DNA from: Zarea fungicola
Taxonomy: Eukaryota > Ascomycota > Sordariomycetes > Hypocreales > Cordycipitaceae
DNA length: 64,000 nt
Assembly: GCA_900169235.1 (NCBI GenBank)
Contig: FWCC01000207.1
Location: 1 to 64,000 of the forward strand
Reading direction: 5' to 3'
The notes under the pieces are model-generated. The model saw only the letters and a program-made list of their open reading frames with translations, was not told the origin of the DNA and did not search any database. Numbering within the stretch: the stretch's first letter is position 1; the number at the start of each line of letters is the position of its first letter. This document shows positions 47,311-58,137 of this stretch, piece after piece. The position numbers and the translations under genes were made by a program.

Positions 47311-48684
47311 CAGCTACGTTGGAATTACTTGACTGCCCATCCATGTCGTTGCGTATTTATTATGCGGTTGCCGATTAATTAAGGCGTTCTGCTTCCATGT
47401 TGGAAGAAAGCAGATAATTATCCCAAGCCAAAAGAGATGCAGGGGAGCGGGGACTAGTCACGGGGGCCGACTAGGGATCTCGCTCCACAGGAACTTTTCC
47501 TCTATTAAATTGGCCGCCTTATGGTCGCTCGCGGCACTTTCCCTACTGAATTAAGCAGAGAATACTAGCATCTGACTGCTGATTCTTCATTTATGTAAGC
47601 GTAATGATGGAGGTAAGAGGCTGTAGATGAAGTCTTGCCTAGCTAATTCTGTGAAAACTGGCAGTCTCTTCACCACTCCATCATATCTTGTATATCGAAG
47701 CTTATAGTCATTTAATTTAATCTATTAACTTGAGAGATAACTAAGAGAAGGGCATGTAAAGTGTCTTTACCAGAGTTGGCCAGTTCCAATATCCGCAACC
47801 GGCAGAATAGACGTCCTTAGCCAACCGAGCATCTAAACTGGTGCTATTAACCTCAGGCTTTTCAATCAAGTACAATTTAAATAGGCATTCAACTAAATAT
47901 AAATCTTACTTACCATTGCACTACCGATTGGTAGGACACTAGAAGTCAAGGGCTATTCCGAGTTGTCTTCCCTCTTCCAATAACAGGTCTGAGAGCTTTA
48001 TCTGTTGGATTCTCACGCTTCTAATAGACGGGGGTGAGGCCAGCATCTGTTGGATTCTTACGAGTATCAATCGGAGAGCCAGAGACAGACTGGAAAGTAA
48101 GGGTGGTGATGAGAGAAACCCAATGGTAACGCATGATGGCTGGAGCAATCAGTTTATTCTTGATATATAAAGAAGATAAATATAGTTTGTTCTCATTTTA
48201 TGTGCTTCAAGCTTTATATTTATATCACACTGTATCTAGGAAGAGAGAGCCGACGACCGGCTATTCGTATGTTTGTAGGAGGTGCTAAGCGCCACACCGC
48301 AATTGGACGTATACTTAAACGAGAGAGAGTAGTGGTCTTGCGTAACTTTTCCACAAAAAAAGAATGCGGATAGGGGGGGGGGAAGGGCGTTCTAAAGCTT
48401 TCCTTCGATACCTTTTGTCTAAACCGGCAGCAGACCATGATACAAGCATCAGAGTAAAGCCACACGTGGAGAGTTTCCCTTCTATATGGCTGGCGTAACT
48501 TCTCATAATACTCCGTATTTGTCGGTTGTTTATTAGTCTTACCCACTTGTAGTGAAAATGGAGACGTATTCCGACCATGAATCAGTTTTCTATTCGCTTC
48601 TAGCCAGTGAGCATATGCGTTGTAATCGGGGATGTCCGACGCTATGTACACTTCTAATCCTATATGCATGATAGCCTCCAACAA
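47311..48684. other. Intergenic, possible old repeat
   Basis: Promoter of the regulator at its left end, including an inverted CTAGTC...GACTAG pair near 47451-47472. Then AT-rich sequence and a 17-base direct repeat at 48001-48062. A 154-codon minus frame at 48220-48684 has no recognisable features and I do not call it. Confidence 0.4.
48001..48062 (+). repeat. Direct repeat pair TCTGTTGGATTCT(C/T)ACG
   Basis: Two 17-base copies at 48001-48017 and 48046-48062 differ at one base and are 45 bases apart. TGTTGGA is a common start of Copia-type long terminal repeats, and TCCAACA occurs at 48679-48685, but no matching target duplication is seen. Confidence 0.4.
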
Positions 48685-49668
48685 TACAATTAGTATGAGT
48701 TTACAATGGTAGAAGCAAGCTGATAGGTGTAGGATACATTCTTCGGCTAAGAAAAGAGCGCAATGACCTGACAGTCCGATGGTGGCTTGTCCTTACTGCC
48801 TGTAGAAGTGCGGAAATTTCCGACCTAAATTCCACAAACGTTATTGACTAGCCGACGTCGCTTATGTATCACTAACTCGTTATCAAACCTCAGCGGGCCG
48901 GGCTGTGTGCTTTTAACTCTCAGACTATACTGTGGCATACAAATCCATGGAGCTGAAAATCATAGCGTTAAATAGCATGCTATTGTAGTACATAGCAAAG
49001 AGGCAAGAGTGTACTTCGTGCGTACTACACTACCTAAAGGTTAGAGCACTTGGCTTGCACGACGAGTACTTACAGCTATGTCAACCTCGTTCATGACCCA
49101 CACAAAAGACAACACACACACTGACTCGCTAGCGACGATTGCTGACTGAATGCGAGTGCGAAATATGGGAACTTAATCCGCAATATCAACGCAAGCAGCA
49201 CAGGTTGATGGAGTACTCTCTGCTACTTGGACCTACATCGCATCCTAGTTGGCGAAACAGTACAAAAAAGTCTCCCAATGTCGAGATTGGAACTGAAGCA
49301 TCCGAAGTCAGTATGCATGCTCCTTTAGCATTGCACGTTATGGCGCGTTCGGAAGAGTTTAGAATGCGCCTTGTTACGTTATGTGCCCACAAGTTTTGCC
49401 AAGTTATTCTGAAGCTGGGTTGCTTACATCGTCTAATTCTTTCGGATCGCAAGGAGCTACTTCTTCGTGCTTGCAGGGCAGAACACAGCTGCCTGGGAAT
49501 AGATAACTTCAGCCTCTCACCAAAGTCAGCCATGTATAATCCTCTCAAAGAGTTACCCGACATATCAGGACAAGCTTCCTTCTCAAGTCACTTCCACATG
49601 GAACTCTCAATTCTTGACAAAGAGCAAGCTATTAAGCCGCTCATGCTTAGTGATGATTCAGAGAGTAT
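48685..49668. other. No intact gene; broken side of the P450 fragment
   Basis: A 242-codon plus-strand frame at 49139-49867 overlaps the P450 fragment antisense and matches no family. The minus strand, where the rest of the P450 should lie, shows no P450 motif in any frame I read. Confidence 0.4.
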
Positions 49669-50100
49669 CTATGACACTCCCAAGCCATGTAAGCATTGGC
49701 GTTCATCGTGTAGTGGTTCAAACACGTTGAATCGGAGCGGACCTAAAGTAAAGTCTTTAAACTGTGTGGCGAGGATGGCCTTTATGTTCTCAGGATCGCT
49801 TGTAAAATGGAGCCAAGTACCTAGATTTGACTGTCTCCATGTCGATGGGCAGCCAATCTCATTATAGACAGAAATTTCGTCATCCAAGTAATCATAAGTT
49901 TTCATTGTAGACAAATCACGATACACATGATCAATGCCAAGAGGGAGCTTGCCTGGACGTCTATATGCTGGTTTGCAGCCCAGAGCTCTCGCTTGGCGAC
50001 AGTGTGAGATTTCAATCCATATTCTTTGCAATAAGTAGACAGCGACGCTGCTGGCGATAATTGGCCAGTACGCAAGTAGAAACTGGATTTCGATTGTCAA
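49669..50100 (-). pseudogene. Cytochrome P450 N-terminal fragment (CYP52-like)
   Basis: The first roughly 125 residues of a membrane-bound P450 of the fungal alkane/fatty-acid hydroxylase type. An N-terminal membrane anchor (FLLAYWPIIASSVAVYLL) is followed by the family blocks KLPLGIDHVYRDL, GCPSTW and FTSDPENIKAILATQFKDF, then LGPLRFNVFEPL. After this the frame loses similarity and stops at 49669. The oxygen-binding helix, ExxR and haem-Cys regions are absent on this strand downstream. The fragment must be non-functional; loss by deletion or rearrangement is inferred. Confidence 0.82.
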
Positions 50101-52012
50101 CTCCGCGCAGAAACTTACCAGTTTCTAGCAGCACGACCACGGAGTAAGAGCCATGTGTATAGACAAGGGGGGTGGAGTGACCTACGGAATTTATTTTAAC
50201 TCTACTTATAACCACCCATCCCACACAACCTACTACCTAGATTGCTTTCTACTCTGCCAGCCTTGTAGCCAGCGATTCCATGTTTAGTGGCTTTTCTGGG
50301 GCCTAAGTGCTCAAGGGACCTACGCTGTACCTAGAAAAAGGGGCAGGGTTCCCGTTTGTTGTACTTGTAACTAGCTCTGACACATAAGGTGTTGGGCTAA
50401 ACCTCTAGAACCGTGTAGAAATCATTGATGTCTTGCAGCCTCTACGCTGAAACCTGCAGGCTGAAACTAGAAATGTGATGTCTGGAACGAGGGATGCCGA
50501 AATATGTTTACGGTTGGCACAACCAGGAGTGGCTCTTGCAAACAATATTGCTCAGCTGCTTAAAGATTTTGGGGTGTGGGGAAAAGTAAACAAATTGCCT
50601 GCGTTCTAAAGGCGGCGCATGGCATCTAGAAATTCTCCGCCAGTAGAAACTGCGGTCATGATGGGTCTGGCAAGACAATAATAAGCCGATAAACGTCGTC
50701 CGGGGCGCCACCTCTGCAAAGAGGTGGAAAGGCGCTTACTTTCTGGCAGTTTCATGCCATAATGCCATCCACGGAGACTTGTGCTCGCCGGAGATTCTTT
50801 ACCCAAGACCCAGTCTTTACAACACTACTTAGTAAACGAGTTCCTTCGGGCATTACGTTAGTGCTTACAAAGTACTCCGTAGCCATAACGGAAGCCAGCT
50901 ATGGACGGTTCAATTTGACAGCTCCGGAAGTACTAAGTACAAGTAAATATCGAGTAGATGTTGGTAGGAGACACATGGTTGGTCCAGCTAGGGGCGCCTG
51001 AAAGCCATTTTCGAAATGCGGCGAACTTTATTGCGGTGGAGCTACGCACGGTTGATACCCTGACACGTTGCTCGGCCGATTATACTACTTTTGGCAAAGA
51101 GTTATTAGGCGAGCCAGCCAATAAGCGCTTGGACTCTGCGGGATCATCATGAGAACTTTGTGTGTAGACTCGGGATTTAACAAAATACATTCCGTCTTCT
51201 CACAAATCATCATATGATTTCCGTCAGTTTCCTCAATTTTCCGCAATGCGGATTTGAATTACAGGATACGTTCGCTCGCAGCGCTTTGTGACTGCACTTG
51301 GAGCCTTCATGAGTATATAACAACATTATTGGTCCATTCTGTCATGCAATATGTTTGTGTTATTAAACAAAATCGTAAGAAATATTTAATAGCGTTTTTC
51401 CTACGATTCCGATTAACGTTACGGTATTAAAAGTCACAAGTTGTGACTGACCCTGAACATGACACAGATAGGGCGTGAGCCACAAAACCTGATATCGAGT
51501 CTGAGCGATCTGCGACCAGGGAACTTTTCACTCCCTGGATAGTTTCGCATTGTGCCGCTACTTGATAGCTAGCACTTGAATGGTGGACACCCTGCTGCGT
51601 TAGTTTGAAAAAATTGTATGCATGTATTGGGCGATGTTGTGCTGATGAGCAAATGCCGAGCGGGGGGAACGGATTTTGGTGCTACTGCAATGGGTACAGT
51701 CGTTCAAACCGCAGCAGATATATTTTCGAAGCCAAGGTATTGAAGCCTTTAATCTGATCAAACGATCTAGTGTTTCCGCCAACAAAGTAAAAATATTTTC
51801 CTTGTTGCCGATTCTCATGCGATTTGTCTGCGGTTATAAAACATACCACCTTTACCTGCTACAAATGTCCTTGGGCAAAGAAACTTCCTTCATTGCTCTT
51901 TACTTATGTGAACGTTACCGAGTGCAGACACTCAGTCATCAAATCTGCGATGTTGATGTACTAGTCGCTCGTGGAAAGCCCAATACGCTACACATTAAGG
52001 CAGGTTGCTACA
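50101..52012. other. Intergenic, no gene recognised
   Basis: About 1.9 kb upstream of both the P450 fragment (minus) and the Fluffy-like regulator (plus). Only short, unsupported frames are present. Confidence 0.5.
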
Positions 52013-53251
52013 ATGAGATCAAATCTCTATCCATCGCAACCGTCGAAGAAGGGAAAACTCATGAAGTCCACCAGAAAGAGCTCTAAGCCCTTTGAAACGA
52101 CCTCTAAGAGCTCTAGCAGCGGTTTTGGTGCTGACCGGCTTAATATCTTTGTCGGCGCTGCAAGGAAGGATGACAGTCGCCGGAGAGTCTGGAAAGCCTG
52201 CGAGCGATGTCGATTGAAGAAGACAAAGGTATGTAGATTGCAATCTATCACAAAATCCTACTACATCTTGACTTTCAGCGTCATTTTAATACCTCCTTCA
52301 GTGTGATGGCGACTTCCCCTGTCAACGTTGCAAGGATGACGGGTTCATCTGCACCAGTACTACTAGAAAGAAGATAGAGCATAAGCAATTACCTAAAGGG
52401 TATGTTAAAAATGAACATGTAGCTATGTTTCAATTTCATCTAACGCGATTTCAATCAGCTACGCTGAGGTTCTTGAAAACGCACAGCTCTCCCTTGCGGC
52501 CACCATCCGCAAACTCTATTTCATGGTTCGCAACTCACAACCTTGGGAGTTTGGTGAGCCAGATCTCAACGATCGTGGCCTACCTGTCGTGCAGAGTATT
52601 GCACAGAAGCTGGGCTGTATTCGGCCCAATTCAGACGTTGATCTCCCCGAACCGTGGAGCTTCCCCGACGATGAGTCAAGTATGGCCTGGTTGGCGTGTC
52701 AACTCGAACAGCAGCTCCACAAACCGAAAGCCTCCAGTGCTGTCACTGTCGCCGCCACTGCTAAGAGCGGTGAATATTGTCCGAGTAACGATGCTCACCA
52801 TACAGTCTCTTCTCACTTCCATCACTCCGATTTTGAGAACCAGTATTCTCCGATGGCCGTTAGTGCCCCAGATTCCCATTCGCTCTCCCCTCATAGTATG
52901 GTCAGCGGCAGTGAATTGGAGCTTGGCATGACAAATGCTGATCTCAGCAAGGAAATAATATTTTCAACAAACTATCCCTTGCTCAACTGTTCTTATCTCT
53001 GGGCCTCAAATGCAAAACTACCGCAACAGTGCCAGCATCAGCCGCAACAATCTCCCGATACCGGCTCAATGACACCAATGCAACAGTTGAGTGCATTAAA
53101 AGTCCCATTCATGATAAACACAACTGCCATAGACACTGATTCTGGAATTATCAACCCTCAAATGTTTACTTCCACTAATTTGGATGGTATGATAGAGATG
53201 AGTGATTCGATGATATACACTGGCTTTGACAACGATTGCATGGGACTGTGA
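52013..53251 (+). CDS. Fluffy-like Zn2Cys6 transcription factor
   Basis: Three exons, 52013-52228, 52302-52399 and 52459-53251, in frame, for 368 residues. The Zn2Cys6 cluster runs from Cys 63 (CERCRLKKTKCDGDFPCQRC) with its sixth Cys in GFICTST; the first intron splits the cluster. After it comes a conserved block typical of Neurospora Fluffy relatives: KQLPKGYAEVLENAQLSLAA, then KLYFMVRN and NDRGLPVVQSIAQKLGCIRP. The C-terminus is Ser/Gln-rich and probably an activation region. Fluffy controls conidiation in Neurospora; relatives have varied roles in development and metabolism, so the target genes here are unknown. The start is the ATG 50 residues before the cluster block. Confidence 0.86.
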
Positions 53252-55164
53252 GGGCATCAAAGCATACTGCAGCCACGAACTATGGCAATTTAAGGAGTAA
53301 TTTTACTTAATTATAAATCCTAGTCAGATTTGACATTATCGCAGTTCTACAGCAACAGCAGAAGGAATGCAACCTGTCGACCAGCGAAATCGGTCAAAAA
53401 GAACTAAGTAAAAGGAAGTCTTTACTCACGGACGAGAAGGTCAATTCATCTGTATAGCTTATTTCAAACTAGTCCCAAGAGCTCGGAATCACGCACTTTT
53501 ATAAGTCTAACGTCATTTATTACCCTCTATATCCTGTGACACTGGCGAACAGTGTACGTCGTTCATTGTATCTCTCTGTATAGGACGCTCTTGGTCTCCC
53601 ATGTCTGTCAGATCCCATTGAGAGTAAGTCCCTGCCACTAGCTGTTCGTACTCCACCCTTCCTGTTCCGCAAGCTTGGCCAGCATGAAACCGCAACCCGA
53701 CTCAGCCATGCAACACGCCACTCGGTTAACTCCAACAGTCTATTTTGGAGGTGTGCGCGCGCAGAGCTCACCATTGAGACAATAAAGTCAGACACATTTG
53801 GTAATGGCAGCAGCTGACTAGAATGAAGCAAAGGCCAGGCGCGAATCCTACTTCGTCTAAAAGCTAGGCTTACCTACTATCGCAAGAAGTCGCCCCTTCA
53901 GTACAGCCAAGAAGATAATGGCGTTAACATCTGGCCCGGTAGCCACCTTCAGGCTGTTGCGATGCTGGATTACCCATAAATTTCCTCGTCAGCTTTACTA
54001 GTGAACATTTTATTTATGGAAATAGTAAAAAGGGTCTGCTGGTAGGGCTGAGGAAGCTTTGACCTGTCACTACGTATCCTATTAACTTAATTGCTAAATT
54101 TAACCATATTAATCCTGCTTGAAGGATTACTGTGGCTCCGCATAAAGACTACAGCAACCACAGGAGGCTAACAGTGACGAGTCAACGGACCTAATGGGAC
54201 AGATTGATAACCCTATAACTGGTTCCTGTGATATTTGGGTAGGGGCGCGATGTCAAACTCGTTTCAACGCTTAAAAAAAGAATTTTCGAACCAAAGAGGA
54301 TATAAATTACTGCCCTATTCTCCACCGTCAGCTGCCTTTCAAGTGTCTTCCTATTCTAAAAATACTTAGAGTTTGGAAGTTGTATGCCTGTATCTTTTCT
54401 TGTCTTTTCTTCTTTTTTGGCGGAAAAAGAAACCTAGACCTTGCAACTAAAGTAAAAACAACCTGTCCAGCGAGTACTATGTATTATAAATCTTGTAAAA
54501 TAAACGGCTAGACAAGGCTTAACCGCACCAAAGGCGATAGAAGTCACTAAGTTTTATCATCTCTCTACGATACAAACTATGGCATATTTATAAAGAGTTC
54601 AAATAAACCAAATAAATCAAATAGTTAGTCTATTTAGTCGGGCAAACAGCGCCAGGAGAATCAGCATTGTGGACTTCAGGTAGGAGAAGAGATTGAATAG
54701 CCTGATCAGTGCCTCCTGGATTAGCTTGCGCATATTTGTAACCCCGGTGCGGTCACCAGGGTTGGCTTTATGCCATTATCCTTATAATTAGAGCTATTTT
54801 ATCCTAGTTGATAATGGTATTGTTAAAATTAGCAACATTAAGTTAACCAACCGTTATCAAAGTCGGCAGATCTTGTCTATAAATTGCATTGTGTTTACTA
54901 ATTCATGACACTTTGTCTGGCTTCCTCTGGGAACGAGCCTCTAGATGCGCCGCCGTAAGTCACTGCCAAGAATAGTCAGCACTATTTTATTAGGAAAGAT
55001 TTTAGTTTTTCATCGGTTTAAAATAAAGTTATGAAACAAGTCCGACATTGAGTTGACTATAAACCTACATATAAAGGAGAAACCACTCCTGCCACTGCTC
55101 TGAGAAAATAGATAGAGATTCATATTCAACCTATTTCAGCACCATTATTTTCCACATCTCCAAC
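53252..55164. other. Intergenic, no gene recognised
   Basis: About 1.9 kb, AT-rich between 54240 and 55060. No supported coding region. Confidence 0.5.
55070..55077 (+). promoter_or_regulatory. TATA box of the secreted protein gene
   Basis: TATAAAGG, 95 bases upstream of the ATG at 55165. Confidence 0.5.
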
Positions 55165-55657
55165 ATGAAGCTTTCTACTGTCCTAGTGGCCTTTATTTCG
55201 GCATTGGCTCAGGCTTCTGATGTCTCAGAACTCGAGAAACGAAGAGATGTTTTTTGTTACGATAAAGGTCGCAGTCCTGTCTCTTGGGATGCTGCCTTCA
55301 ACACGCAATGGACGTTACAGAATCAGGATCCCTATGGGCAGATTGAGATGAAATCTCCCAGTAAATATGTTTGGGACTGGGATGGCGCAAGGATGTGCGC
55401 AACGAATAAGTATCTTGGGGGACAGCCACCAATCTTGACCAATAGATGGGACATGGGATGGGCGATTGGCCGAATTTTGGAAAACTGCTGCAAACACCAC
55501 GAGGATCCCTGGTAAGCCTAAAAACCCGGTTACATTCCATTTTTGGTATTAACGTTATGCTAGCTATGGCGGCAGTCAGGATATTGGCACCAAGGCGCAT
55601 GATCACAGAACGGCGCGAGTTGAGCTGACGAATGTTGACCAAGGATGTGCACCGTGA
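55165..55657 (+). CDS. Small cysteine-containing secreted protein
   Basis: Two exons, 55165-55511 and 55564-55657, give 146 residues. The signal peptide is MKLSTVLVAFISALAQAS. A dibasic site (LEKRRD) at about residues 25-30 could be cleaved by Kex2. The mature part has six cysteines (FCYDKG, RMCATN, ENCCKHH, CYGGSQ, QGC) and several Trp, including YVWDWDG and RWDMGWAIG. The small size, signal peptide and even number of Cys fit an extracellular disulfide-bonded protein, such as an effector or wall protein. I do not recognise a family and assign no activity. Confidence 0.75.
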
Positions 55658-58137
55658 TGCAATGGTTGATTGCGTTGACGGCGTACGATCAGATAGTGCA
55701 ACCAAGTTAACATGCTGTCTCTGTTATCCCTTAGAGCCAGTTCTGCTATATCAGAATCTTCAAACGCCGGCCACTGGGCGCACGCACGAGGCTAGCCTCA
55801 GGATTCAATCTTATTAGTTAGGCAATATGGAGGTGAATAAAAACTGTTGAGAAAGCTACGCGCACAGCGGATGTCGAGGCTTGGTACGACGAAGACCCGC
55901 ATTTAGACAACTAGCTCAAGCTTATCAATCAGATTAAATGTGTTGAAAGCGCAAGGCCGCGCTCAGGGGATAGTTCAGAGCCGTTCGTTCTCAGACATGC
56001 GCTTACAATTGAATTTGTTTACTTCTACACGAAGCAGCCTAGTAATTGACGCGTATTGCAGCTTCAAGGTGTTACGTACTGAAACAACTATGCATTTAAT
56101 CAAGGCATTGAGGCCTAAAAACTGCGGATTTATTTAACAGAACTCTAGAATAGACTACGTCATTGCTTAATGATAGAAACTTTCCCTTCTACCGATATTT
56201 CCCGTTTCTGGGATTACCCTGTCTCCGTCTTTTAGGCAAAAAGGCAGTTTATAGCCCCGAACCTTGGCGAAATTGGCATGTGACGGTACGGAGAGGCCTT
56301 CGTTGACCAAGTTCTTGTAAAGCTCAGCGTGAGTGGAACTTCGCTTCAAGCTCGATCGGTCCATTAGACTGCTTGTGCATTTCAAAGGGTTCTAATTTTA
56401 TAGCCAGTAGGCCGCTTGGCCTTAGAAGTGGTAGCCAGACCGATTTAATCCGAGTATAAACCTACATCAATTGGGAAGGAACACAACGTCCACTAGTGAT
56501 GGTATTCTTAGCCTAGAAAGGGGCTCATTTTCAGCAGTGCACCCATATTCAGCCTTGCCTCGTATTCTATCCAATGGAATTACAAGTCTACAGCCTTAAG
56601 CTTCATATTAGTACCCGCTTTGTTGAAGCAGAGCAACATGGTCAACTAACCCGGCCCTGTGCGAGATATTTACAGTACAAAGTACTTACTAACTAGTTAA
56701 CTAGTTGTAACGCACTAGTATTGTGGCTTCATTAAGATCCGAGCGGAGCGAGCCACTTTGCCGAGCAACCCTGCACTTTTATGGTCTGTTCACCGCCACC
56801 TTTCCCAATGTGGTATTGGCGGGCGAGCACTGGACAAGGATTGTGTATTAGTGAAGCTATGTCATCAGCCTCATTCACGCAGCGGAAAGAATGCCAATGG
56901 ACGGCCGAAGCTACGTTGCTTGAATAAATCCACAAGTAATCCATTCACCAGGGTGCATAATACTGGGTCTAGGTACTTTTTCTTATGAGTAACCCTGAGT
57001 CATCAATCTGTTTAGGGCATATTCTACACCCTCAGAAGCACGTAGCCAGCGACAGTGCGGAGATTTAATAAGCTTATTAACAATATACATGAACTTCGCC
57101 GTGCGGAACCTTACTGAAACTGCAGATATAGGATCAAGCGATCACAACAACCAATGAAGCTTTGCTGTAGAATGTATTCACAAGACCGAAATCATTGTCT
57201 AGGACGACCTGAGGAAGGAACCTTTGGTAGCCAAAAAGCGTTGCATGGTTGCCCAATTTCTTTTATCTAAAAGAGTACTCAAGCAAGGAACGCATGTGTA
57301 TTCAGTCCAGCACTAGGCTGCTATCTATTCATAATGACTTTACTTACAGTATCTGGGCAATAAACAGGCCATTTAATTCCTCAAGGTACCAGTATTTGTC
57401 AGCATCACACTCTATAGTATCTTACCAAGACAATAACCAAGACTGGCAGTAAAAATTATGCTCTTGCATGGAGCTAGAAGCGACTGTTGGTATGTAGTAG
57501 CGTACATGTACCATACTGGCAACAACTCTTTGCAAATCCCCAAATACGCTATACTTGTTCAGTAAATACCCTCCAATGAAATTTCACAAAACCTTCGAAA
57601 ACTGTTCCAAGTGCCGTATTTTAGCCAATCAAGGGTTCTTTCTAACGCCACCCAAGCGAACCGCCTTGGAAGACCAGCGTCCAAGTCTCTCTTGTATATA
57701 TCAATCTAGTCAGCACTAATGTCTAGCAAGGACAGTCACGCGAGCCAAACTCAATCTATCAACAGAGTGGTAAGGCGTTCTAACAATATAACCACCTAGG
57801 CAGAGTATTTATCCAGATGTATAATTTTAGGATCATTACCAGAAAAGTCTACGAATATGCGTGCGGACAGTTCCCCATATTAAAATGCATTTGTCATTTA
57901 CTAATTTTATAGAAGTATAAGAAAAGCAGCCCTGCAGGATGAATGGTTGCATATTCCGTGCTACACCTCGCCATCTGTACACAAGTACGAAATAAATGCC
58001 AGCTCTACACTATAAAAGGCCTAACTACAGTCACAGCCAAACTAGTTTCGCCATTAGCCTCTGTGCCATTAACTTCTCCCACAGCTACCCAGCTACCGCT
58101 TACGGAAATACCCGCTGTGTCCTTCAGCAACTTCAGG
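55658..58137. other. Intergenic, no gene recognised
   Basis: About 2.5 kb. A minus-strand frame at 56167-56385 looks partly protein-like but is unsupported. The right end holds the GMC promoter. Confidence 0.45.
58011..58019 (+). promoter_or_regulatory. TATA box of the second GMC oxidoreductase
   Basis: TATAAAAGG, 127 bases upstream of the ATG at 58138. It decides the start: an ATG at 57943 is in frame but lies before the box. Confidence 0.6.

Noticed and set aside
48220..48684. Minus-strand frame of 154 codons
   Set aside because: Composition is not protein-like at its end, there is no family signal, and it overlaps the suspected repeat.
49025..49090. tRNA-like string (TTAGAGCACTTGGCTTGCACG followed by GTTCATGACC)
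   Set aside because: The TGC-containing loop and a poor B-box resemble tRNA-Ala, but I cannot pair acceptor, D and T stems. Not called.
49139..49867. Plus-strand frame of 242 codons
   Set aside because: Its right part is antisense to a convincing P450 fragment and the left part shows no recognisable protein features.
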